Part shown: in pieces, positions 1 to 5,939 of the stretch | Layout: each line of letters begins with the position of its first letter | Numbering within the stretch: position 1 is the first letter of the stretch | Assembly: GCA_018064695.1 (NCBI GenBank) | Contig: JAGHUU010000323.1 | Coordinates: forward strand, 1-6,302 | DNA length: 6,302 nt | Reading direction: 5' to 3' | Source: Candidatus Blautia equi | GTDB taxonomy: Bacteria; Bacillota; Clostridia; Lachnospirales; Lachnospiraceae | Translations under genes and position numbers: made by a program | Notes under the pieces: model-generated | Databases searched by the model: none | Told to the model about the DNA's origin: nothing | Seen by the model: only the letters and a program-made list of their open reading frames with translations

Positions 1-18
1 ACATCTTCCAATCAAAAT

Positions 19-40
19 CGCTGCGCATCCTCGCGGAGCG
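19..40. other. Small GC-rich hairpin, possibly a weak terminator on the minus strand
   Basis: Positions 19-22 (CGCT) pair with 37-40 (AGCG) and 24-26 with 33-35, with one mismatch (23/36) and a 6-nt loop. Read on the minus strand it is followed by ATTTTGATT, a short and broken T tract. This could be a weak terminator or an accessory stem of the adjacent 41-129 palindrome. The rest of 1-150 shows no gene I can support. Confidence 0.3.
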
Positions 41-129
41 TATAACTCAGAAGGAGATTGGTACCCCTCCTGAGAACGTTTGTTATTCCCCCACCTATAG
101 AGGAGGGGGACATCTCCTTCTAAGTTATA
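41..129. repeat. 89-bp imperfect palindrome with nested alternative hairpins
   Basis: The outer arms 41-58 and 112-129 (TATAACTCAGAAGGAGAT and its near reverse complement) match at 17 of 18 positions. The one exception (48/122) is A-C in plus-strand RNA but a G-U wobble in minus-strand RNA, so a leftward transcript would fold better. Inside, 64-71 can pair with 101-108 (CCCCTCCT/AGGAGGGG), while 88-92 plus 94-96 can instead pair with 101-103 plus 105-109; these two foldings exclude each other. A third option pairs 46-50 with 70-74. No ORF with a usable ribosome site and no T run is associated with it. It could be an interspersed palindromic repeat, a MITE or mobile-element end, or a structured leader for a gene to the left. 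A second copy elsewhere would decide. Confidence 0.7.
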
Positions 130-154
130 TATTTCATCCATGCAGCTCCACAGC

Positions 155-196
155 AAAAAGCAGCCCGTGATTTTATCAGAAAAAATCACGGGCTGC
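155..196 (-). terminator. Rho-independent terminator of the operon
   Basis: A perfect 15-bp stem pairs 160-174 with 182-196 (GCAGCCCGTGATTTT type), with a 7-nt loop. On the minus strand the stem is followed directly by five T residues (159-155). The plus strand has no T run after the stem, so the terminator acts on leftward transcription. It lies 34 nt past the stop of the DMT gene, where the operon should end. Confidence 0.92.
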
Positions 197-230
197 CCAA
201 TATCACCTATTTTATTCAAAACGATCCAGT

Positions 231-659
231 CTACTTATAGTTCACAAGTGCCAGACCTCCCATACAAATCGCAATCCCAACCACCTTATTCCAGGTCACA
301 GGCTCCTGATACACTACCTTTCCAACTACGATCAGTGCAACCGCAAGAAAAGCGCTCTCCACATTCACCGCAATACTTACAGGCCATCCAACTTTATACG
401 CAAAAATCAGACCGATCTCCAGACCCACGATTACTACTCCAAGCAAAAATGGTGCCCAGTTCAGCTTACTGTACTCCTGAGTCAGATTCGTATCTTTTCC
501 CATCGCGAAGAACATCACAAGTGAAAACAACGCTGCAACAAGATAAGTCACTGTAAGAGACGCAAATGCATTCATCTCGGCCGGAACAGATTTTGCACAG
601 ATCTGATAAACTACATTTGATAAAACAACAAGGGCAATAGGCCACGCATAATTAAACAT
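231..659 (-). CDS. Half-size EamA/DMT-superfamily membrane transporter
   Basis: Small integral membrane protein of 142 residues and the last gene of the operon. About five hydrophobic segments are visible (roughly 3-22, 30-53, 68-88, 92-113 and 124-140). This equals one EamA repeat; typical EamA permeases have ten segments from two repeats. The end, YQEPVTWNKVVGIAICMGGLALVN (117-140), is the standard EamA repeat terminus (a glutamate-proline turn, then a glycine-rich last helix). Such single-repeat proteins are thought to work as dimers, like small multidrug-resistance proteins, and DMT members move small metabolites in or out. In this operon it may export an end product or exchange a related compound (inference). 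It starts 6 nt after AGGAG (666-670), 16 nt from the preceding stop. No partner half is seen beside it. Confidence 0.88.
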   Translation of the reverse strand: MFNYAWPIALVVLSNVVYQICAKSVPAEMNAFASLTVTYLVAALFSLVMFFAMGKDTNLTQEYSKLNWAPFLLGVVIVGLEIGLIFAYKVGWPVSIAVNVESAFLAVALIVVGKVVYQEPVTWNKVVGIAICMGGLALVNYK

Positions 660-675
660 ATTTTTCTCCTATTTT

Positions 676-1698
676 TTATGGCATCAGTTCCACAAGAACA
701 GGATCGATCACTTTTCCCTCATCCATGATCTGCACACCGTCAAGCCATACGCTGCTATTCAGACAGATTCCATCCGAATGGCTCTTTGCATCCTGTCCGC
801 AAGGTGGGGCATCGATTTCACTTACATATCCAATTCCCCACTCAGTTGCTCCCCAGACACGTTCATCTTCCACGATATTTCCGGTAAGCTTTGCTCCAGG
901 ATTAAAGCCATATGCAATATGCGCCATTTTAAGCATTCCCGGATCGTCAAAGTCTCTCAGCCACTTATCATAGATAGCTGCGTCCCTGCCGCCTTCTACA
1001 GACTGGATCACACCGTCTTTTACAGTCAGCTTGATTGGAACATCAGGAGTAGTACCAAATGGCGGAGTAACAGAACCATCAAATACAATTGTTCCGTTTA
1101 CTGTACCAAATCTCGGAACAACATTGATCTGACCCGTCATCATATGCATTGCAGGGAAGGATGCATCTCCGCAGTCGCATGCCACATAATGAGTAGGTTC
1201 GATTTCAAAAGAAACGTCACATCCGGCAGGTGTTGTTACACGCATAACCTTTGCATTTTTGGTCATTTCTGTTACTTTGCGCATAAATACCTGAAGTTTT
1301 TCTGTTTCTACATGTCCCACAGTACGAATCAGAAGTTCTTCTGTAAAATCTACCAGACACATATAACGAAGTTTTTTATTCACTGCGGCTGCACGCTCAA
1401 ATGGTGTAGAATAAAGAAGCCACTGATGGTTAAACTCAATCCAGACATCGCAAACACTGAACGCTGCTGTCATTGGTTCGATTGGAAGATCCGGATCTGC
1501 AGCCTTTCCAACACCTCTTGGCGTAGGAATTGTCATGATCATAGGAAGCGCTCCAACTTCTTTTGCACTGTCACTTACCGCTTTTAATACCGCTGTGTCA
1601 CTCTCTTCATCTCCTGTCAGAAGAACGGTTTCACCCGGCTGCACTTTAAACATTTCACGAATCAGCTTATCTGCTGCAATCTGTAATTCTGTTTTCAT
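676..1698 (-). CDS. Metalloenzyme of the aminopeptidase T (M29)/NicX superfamily
   Basis: Predicted cytosolic metal-dependent enzyme of 340 residues, probably labelled leucyl aminopeptidase/aminopeptidase T by similarity. True AmpS/AmpT peptidases are about 410 residues, so this is nearer in length to NicX (2,5-dihydroxypyridine 5,6-dioxygenase, about 350). The N-terminal half (KVQPGETVLLTGDE, 18-31) has the family's Rossmann-like start. The C-terminal half has FGTVNGTIVFDGS (197-209), AHIAYGFNPGA (259-269), GNIVEDERVWGATEWGIG (273-290) and SHSDG (306-310). His260, His307 and Asp309 fall where NicX has its His-His-Asp iron ligands. At two places where M29 peptidases have a metal-binding Glu and His, this protein has His260 and Glu286. 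The chemistry is therefore uncertain: peptidase, other hydrolase or ring-opening enzyme. SD GAAAGG (1709-1714) sits 10 nt before ATG, and the gap from the M20 gene is 25 nt. The ligand comparison is from memory of the families. Confidence 0.82.
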   Translation of the reverse strand: MKTELQIAADKLIREMFKVQPGETVLLTGDEESDTAVLKAVSDSAKEVGALPMIMTIPTPRGVGKAADPDLPIEPMTAAFSVCDVWIEFNHQWLLYSTPFERAAAVNKKLRYMCLVDFTEELLIRTVGHVETEKLQVFMRKVTEMTKNAKVMRVTTPAGCDVSFEIEPTHYVACDCGDASFPAMHMMTGQINVVPRFGTVNGTIVFDGSVTPPFGTTPDVPIKLTVKDGVIQSVEGGRDAAIYDKWLRDFDDPGMLKMAHIAYGFNPGAKLTGNIVEDERVWGATEWGIGYVSEIDAPPCGQDAKSHSDGICLNSSVWLDGVQIMDEGKVIDPVLVELMP

Positions 1699-1723
1699 TG
1701 ATTTTTGACCTTTCTATAAATCC

Positions 1724-2989
1724 TCATAAATTAACAAGTTTGCGAATTGCTTCCCGATAGATCTTTCTGACCAGAATCAGATCCTCTTTCAGGATATATT
1801 CGTTCGGCATATGTTCTGTCAGTTCACGTCCCGGCATCATCGGTCCAAATGCAACAATGTTATCCATTGCTCTCGCATAAGTTCCTCCTCCAATCACCTC
1901 AGGCTCAGACAAGTCTCCAGTTGCTTCTCTATAGACTTCGAGGAGAGACTGAATTACCGTACCATTTTTATCCATGTAGATCGGCGCTGTATTCTCTGTC
2001 ACTTCAAAGTGAAAGCCAAATTCTTCTGCCGCTTTTTTCACTGGAACAGTCACCTCATCCGAAGAGAAGGAGACAGGATTTCTGACATCGATTTCTACCT
2101 TCAGCACACCATCCTTAATGCGAATTGTTCCAACATTCATCGTCAGAAGACCGCTTTTATCATCCTGGAGCGCACATCCCATCTGCTCTCCATGAACACA
2201 TTTTCCAACATACTTCTGATAGAATGCCACAAGCGGATCATTCGGAACTATCGCAGACAGTTCTTCCATCATTTTGGAGATTGCACTTTCTCCATCCTCA
2301 GGAGTTGACGCATGTGCTGCCTTACCTGTCGTTTCATAAGCTTTTCCATTCACAATCGCACGGCACCATGCAGGAACCACATTACTTGCATCTCCGCCTT
2401 CAATACTCTCCAGCTGTAATTTTTCCACCGGAATAGACAGATCCATACAGACAATTCCTTTTTCCCCATAAATAGCAGGGAAATCCGCATCCGGGGTAAA
2501 CCCAAACACAGGAACCTCCTCATGCTCTCTGTACCATTCCATATCCGGCCAGTTTCCTGTTTCTTCACTCTGCCCGAAGATGATACGGATACGACGCTTT
2601 AACGGCACATTTTCTTCCAGAAGATCTGCCACTGCAAAAATACTTGCAGCAGTAGGGCCCTTATCATCTACTACACCTCGTCCATATAAACGATCATCCA
2701 CTTCGGTCAGTTCATATGGCGGATAGTTCCAGCCTTCTCCTGCAGGTACTACATCCATATGACCCAGGATTCCAACGATTTCCTCGCCTTCTCCCGCTTC
2801 AGCCCAGCCAATGATTCCATCACGATTCACGGTTTTCATTCCAAGAGATTCACAAAGCTTTAATGCCTTTTCTAATGCAAGCGCAGATTTTTCGCCATAA
2901 GGATACTGTTCTGACTCGCCAATCACAGCAACACTGTCGATTTGGATCAATTCCCGAAGTGCTTTTATCATTTCTTCATTCGATTTCAT
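1724..2989 (-). CDS. M20 family dipeptidase (PepV/Sapep-like zinc metallopeptidase)
   Basis: Probable cytosolic two-zinc dipeptidase that hydrolyses a dipeptide or related amide delivered by the transporter encoded upstream. The 421-residue protein shows the full M20 metal centre: GHMDV with ligand His77 and catalytic-side Asp79, VVDDKGP with bridging Asp108, SEETG with general-base Glu142 and ligand Glu143, TPDADFP with Asp167, and TEHMPNE with final ligand His393. His226 (KAAHASTP) lies in the lid domain at the position of the substrate-contacting His of PepV. The segment FTPDADFPAIYGEKG (164-178) is typical of the PepV branch. It is shorter than PepV (about 470 residues), so the lid domain may be reduced. 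The start follows a moderate GAGAGGG (2998-3004) with 8 nt spacing; Met7 is a less likely alternative. The gap to the DUF917 gene is 15 nt. Substrate specificity is not readable. Confidence 0.92.
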   Translation of the reverse strand: MKSNEEMIKALRELIQIDSVAVIGESEQYPYGEKSALALEKALKLCESLGMKTVNRDGIIGWAEAGEGEEIVGILGHMDVVPAGEGWNYPPYELTEVDDRLYGRGVVDDKGPTAASIFAVADLLEENVPLKRRIRIIFGQSEETGNWPDMEWYREHEEVPVFGFTPDADFPAIYGEKGIVCMDLSIPVEKLQLESIEGGDASNVVPAWCRAIVNGKAYETTGKAAHASTPEDGESAISKMMEELSAIVPNDPLVAFYQKYVGKCVHGEQMGCALQDDKSGLLTMNVGTIRIKDGVLKVEIDVRNPVSFSSDEVTVPVKKAAEEFGFHFEVTENTAPIYMDKNGTVIQSLLEVYREATGDLSEPEVIGGGTYARAMDNIVAFGPMMPGRELTEHMPNEYILKEDLILVRKIYREAIRKLVNL

Positions 2990-3004
2990 ATTGTTATCCC
3001 TCTC

Positions 3005-4105
3005 TTATTCACAGAATGGTTTATATTCTACCTCATGTCCAAAGCTCTTTGGTCCAAATACCTCCAGACCGCGTTCTGTTGTCCATTCCTCCGGCGCCGG
3101 AAGAGCAATCACTTTTACATTTTCGCCAACCTTAGTATATGGGTTCAGCTGTGGCATTGCTTCATCCAGGTTGAATACACAGATCAGGTCCGGAACTGTC
3201 ACAAAATACTCTCCATCCATCCAGCTGATAATATTTTCATTCTGATACCAGATCTTCAGAGTATGTCCGGCGCATTCTCCCGTACCTTCGATTACTGTAT
3301 TTCCAAAAGTATATCCGTCTTTTGTTTCGAACTCACTCTCTTTTACAACACCGGCAAACATATATTTTCCTTCACCGGCTTTTACAACTGCATCCACATA
3401 ATCCTCGCCGGCTGCCTTTGCATCGCGGAATGCTTTTCCTACTTTCTCTGCGTAGCTGATTGCACCTCGAATGACAGCATTTTTCAGAACCTCAGCAGTA
3501 TTTACATGGTCCATAACAGCAATCGTATTCTGGCTGACTACTGCCAGCGCACGAACGAGATCCTCTCCACGTTCATCATCAAATACATTTGTAAATACAG
3601 CACCTTCCCCAAAACGGTTCATAACGCTCATCGGACACATTGGAACATCGTGCAGGAAATAAGTAGAATGTTGAAGCGCAGGTACACTTCTTCCGGCAGG
3701 ATCTCCGTCTACGATCAGGCGGCCTGTCATCGCTCCACAGTATAAAGCAGTAGCTGTATTACCACCGCCAAGTTCTGTACTGATTACTGCTGTCATTTCT
3801 TTTCCAAGGAATTTTTCCATCTGTTTCATACAGAGAATGTAAAAACTTTCTTCTGTTTCTGTCAGACGTGCATACTTTCTGATTTCTTCCTCTGTCAACG
3901 GACTGATTGCTCCGCAGGCATATGGTGTTCCAATCATGTCATCCGGCTGAAGATCATCAAAAGATGCCAGTTTGAATTCTTTTCCAAGACTCAATGCCTC
4001 GTCGATCATTTCAAGACCTTCTTCCAAAGATCCGCCGCCGCCGGTTCCAAGAATAGTACATCCGTACAAAATATCAACCAGGTTTTCTTTATTTAACACT
4101 CTCAT
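3005..4105 (-). CDS. DUF917 / S-methyl-thiohydantoin desulfurase family protein
   Basis: Cytosolic protein of 366 residues, the usual length of the DUF917 family (now linked to S-methyl-thiohydantoin desulfurases and often annotated as hydantoin-utilisation related). Visible hallmarks are the glycine-rich N-terminus LGTGGGG (19-25), GTPYACGAISP (59-69), ELGGGNTA (111-118), DGDPAGRSVPALQHSTY (133-149) and a C-terminal domain with VPDLICVFNLDEAMP (304-318), VIALPAPEEW (332-341) and GPKSFGHEVEYKPF (351-364). The start at 4105 is chosen because the protein there begins at the family N-terminus (RVLNKENLVDILYG) after a well-placed AAGGAG; the longer frame from 4153 overlaps the ATPase gene. From established knowledge, a member acts on a thiohydantoin intermediate of ergothioneine breakdown. 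Whether this one handles a thiohydantoin, a hydantoin or another cyclic amide cannot be told. No hydantoinase HyuA/HyuB pair is present in the window. Confidence 0.9.
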   Translation of the reverse strand: MRVLNKENLVDILYGCTILGTGGGGSLEEGLEMIDEALSLGKEFKLASFDDLQPDDMIGTPYACGAISPLTEEEIRKYARLTETEESFYILCMKQMEKFLGKEMTAVISTELGGGNTATALYCGAMTGRLIVDGDPAGRSVPALQHSTYFLHDVPMCPMSVMNRFGEGAVFTNVFDDERGEDLVRALAVVSQNTIAVMDHVNTAEVLKNAVIRGAISYAEKVGKAFRDAKAAGEDYVDAVVKAGEGKYMFAGVVKESEFETKDGYTFGNTVIEGTGECAGHTLKIWYQNENIISWMDGEYFVTVPDLICVFNLDEAMPQLNPYTKVGENVKVIALPAPEEWTTERGLEVFGPKSFGHEVEYKPFCE

Positions 4106-4115
4106 ATTCCCGTTA

Positions 4116-4121
4116 CTCCTT
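4116..4121 (-). promoter_or_regulatory. Ribosome binding site that decides the start of the DUF917 gene
   Basis: AAGGAG on the minus strand lies 10 nt before the ATG at 4105-4103 and overlaps the TAA stop of the ATPase gene (4122-4120). It supports the 4105 start over an in-frame upstream ATG at 4153, whose 16 extra residues are not family-like. Ribosomes ending the ATPase gene would stop on this site, so the two genes are probably translationally coupled (inference). Confidence 0.8.
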
Positions 4122-5922
4122 ATTTTCCAGTTTCTTTTTCCATGAGGATACAATTTACATAATGTTTATCATTTACGTACACTTCTTTTGGCACCCGTTT
4201 TGCACATTCTTCACAGGCATATGCACATCTTGTATGGAAAGTACATCCGCTCGGTGGATTGATCGGGCTTGGTATCTGTCCTTCCAGTGTTTTCAGGTCA
4301 TCCATTCCGGTAGAATGAAGACTTGGAATGGAATCAAACAATGCCTTCGTATATGGATGCTGCGGCTGGGTGAAGATTTCTTCCGCAGGTCCGAATTCTA
4401 CAATTTTCCCAAGATACATAACTGCGATCTTATCGCTCAGTTCATGCACAACACCAAGGTCATGAGAAATCAGAATATTTGTCAGATCAAATTTTTCTCT
4501 CAGATTCTGAATCAGCTGAAGAATCTGTTCCTGACTGAATACGTCGATGGAAGAAGTTGGTTCATCCAGTACTACTAGTTTTGGATCGCAGGCAAGGGCT
4601 CTTGCAATCGCGATACGCTGACGCTGTCCGCCGGAAAATTCATGCGGATATGCGAAAGCAGCACTCTCCGGCATGCCTACCATAGCAAGGAGTTCTCTTA
4701 CGCGTTTCAGGCGTTCTACTTCTCCCATTTTCTGATAGACATCCAATGGCTCTGCAACGATATCTTTGATCAGCCATCTTGGATTCAGAGACCAGTATGG
4801 GTCCTGGAATACGATCTGCACATTCTTTTTGAAAGCATTTCCTCTGTTTTTGGATGCAAAGATGTCCTGACCTTCAAAGAAAACCTTTCCATCGGTCGGC
4901 TCAAACAGGTCGAGAATCGTATTTACCAGTGTGGATTTTCCACAACCGGATTCACCTACGATACCAAGGACTTCTCCTTTATACAGTTTGAAGCTGACAT
5001 CATCTACAGCCTTCAATGTGAGATGTTTCTGCTTTTTAATATCATCATTGATATCAAAATATTTTTTCAGGTTCTGTACATCAAGTATCACCTCATCCAG
5101 AGCCTCTTTTTTATTTTCGTTTTTCGTTCTCTTCTCCATATCCGCTGCTTCTATCAAAAGTTTCGTATAATCATTCTGCGGATTACGGATAATATCTTCC
5201 GGTTTTCCTTCCTCGATGATCTTGCCATCTTTCAGAACTCCAACCTTGTCACAGAAAGCACTTACCAGACTTAGGTTATTCGCAATAAACAATACCGTGA
5301 TATGGTGTTTTTCCTGTAATTCTTTCAAAAGTTTCAGGACACTCGCCTGAATTGTAACATCCAGATTTCGTGTCGGTTCATCTGCAATCAGGAATTCCGC
5401 GCCACAGCAGAGAGCCAATGCGATAATTACACGCTGACGCTGTCCGCCGGATAACTGATGAGGATATTTCTTCATCACACTGCTTGCATCAGCAAGCTTT
5501 ACTTCTTCCAAAAGACGGATTGCTTCTGCCAAAGCCTCCTTCTTTTTCATTCCGGAATGATTCTGACGCAGCACGTCCGTCATAATCGTTCCAACCGTAT
5601 ATACCGGATTCAGACAGCTCATAGGATCCTGAAAAATCATGGCAATCTTATGACCACGAATTTCCTTCTGCATTTTTTTCTGACTAAGCTTCAGAAGATC
5701 CTGATTGTCCAGCAAGATTTCACCGGATTCAATCACTCCAGGAGGACATTGAAGAAGCTTCTGGATCGTAAGTGCCAGAACAGTTTTGCCCTGACCAGAC
5801 TCTCCTACGATTCCGTAGGTTTCTCCTTTTTCAATGGAGATCTGATCGATATCCAGCACAGTCTTATTTCCATCAAACTCCTTGTGTTTTACTACAAGAT
5901 TGTGTATTTCAAAATAAGCCAT
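4120..5922 (-). CDS. Fused double ATPase of a peptide ABC importer (DppD-DppF-like, two nucleotide-binding domains)
   Basis: Powers the importer whose permease is encoded just upstream. At 600 residues it carries two ATPase domains that are usually separate proteins (DppD/DppF, OppD/OppF). Domain 1 (about 1-262) has Walker A GESGQGKT (40-47), Q-loop Gln98, signature LSGGQ (157-161) and Walker B ending DE (181-182). Its D-loop reads NLD (187-189), and the usual switch histidine is Asn215 (FIANNL instead of FITHDL). A charged linker (about 262-276) leads to domain 2: Walker A GESGCGKS (323-330), Gln373, FSGGQ (429-433), LDE (452-454) and an intact switch His487. The C-terminal oligopeptide-transporter extension (about 512-591) has clustered cysteines at 560, 566, 570, 573 and 591. 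The start is supported by a perfect AAGGAGG (5931-5937) 8 nt before ATG. Domain 1 may bind ATP but hydrolyse it poorly, which is inference. Confidence 0.95.
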   Translation of the reverse strand: MAYFEIHNLVVKHKEFDGNKTVLDIDQISIEKGETYGIVGESGQGKTVLALTIQKLLQCPPGVIESGEILLDNQDLLKLSQKKMQKEIRGHKIAMIFQDPMSCLNPVYTVGTIMTDVLRQNHSGMKKKEALAEAIRLLEEVKLADASSVMKKYPHQLSGGQRQRVIIALALCCGAEFLIADEPTRNLDVTIQASVLKLLKELQEKHHITVLFIANNLSLVSAFCDKVGVLKDGKIIEEGKPEDIIRNPQNDYTKLLIEAADMEKRTKNENKKEALDEVILDVQNLKKYFDINDDIKKQKHLTLKAVDDVSFKLYKGEVLGIVGESGCGKSTLVNTILDLFEPTDGKVFFEGQDIFASKNRGNAFKKNVQIVFQDPYWSLNPRWLIKDIVAEPLDVYQKMGEVERLKRVRELLAMVGMPESAAFAYPHEFSGGQRQRIAIARALACDPKLVVLDEPTSSIDVFSQEQILQLIQNLREKFDLTNILISHDLGVVHELSDKIAVMYLGKIVEFGPAEEIFTQPQHPYTKALFDSIPSLHSTGMDDLKTLEGQIPSPINPPSGCTFHTRCAYACEECAKRVPKEVYVNDKHYVNCILMEKETGK

Positions 5923-5939
5923 ATTCTTCTCCTCCTTTC

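Noticed and set aside
12..113. Possible 33-residue minus-strand peptide (ATG at 113-111, TGA at 14-12)
   Set aside because: The AAGGAG abuts the ATG with no spacer, the frame runs through the palindrome and small hairpin, and the peptide has no recognisable features.
140..556. Plus-strand 138-residue open frame opposite the DMT gene
   Set aside because: It reads through the terminator hairpin and has a Ser/Gln/Pro-rich shadow composition; the minus-strand frame has membrane helices and EamA motifs.
778..1587. Plus-strand 269-residue open frame
   Set aside because: It lies antisense to the NicX/M29-like gene, its sequence is rich in Cys, His and Phe with no recognisable domain, and it is explained as a shadow of the well-supported minus-strand gene.
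1699..1723. Possible internal promoter in the largest intergenic gap
   Set aside because: Only 25 nt lie between the genes, there is no recognisable -35/-10 pair, and a ribosome site occupies much of the gap.
2942..3745. Plus-strand 267-residue open frame
   Set aside because: It is antisense to the DUF917 and M20 genes, has low-complexity shadow-like composition and no family motif, while the minus strand encodes clear conserved motifs.
4106..4153. Upstream ATG extending the DUF917 protein by 16 residues
   Set aside because: The extension overlaps the ATPase gene and is not family-like. The ATG at 4105 has an AAGGAG at good spacing and gives the normal family N-terminus.
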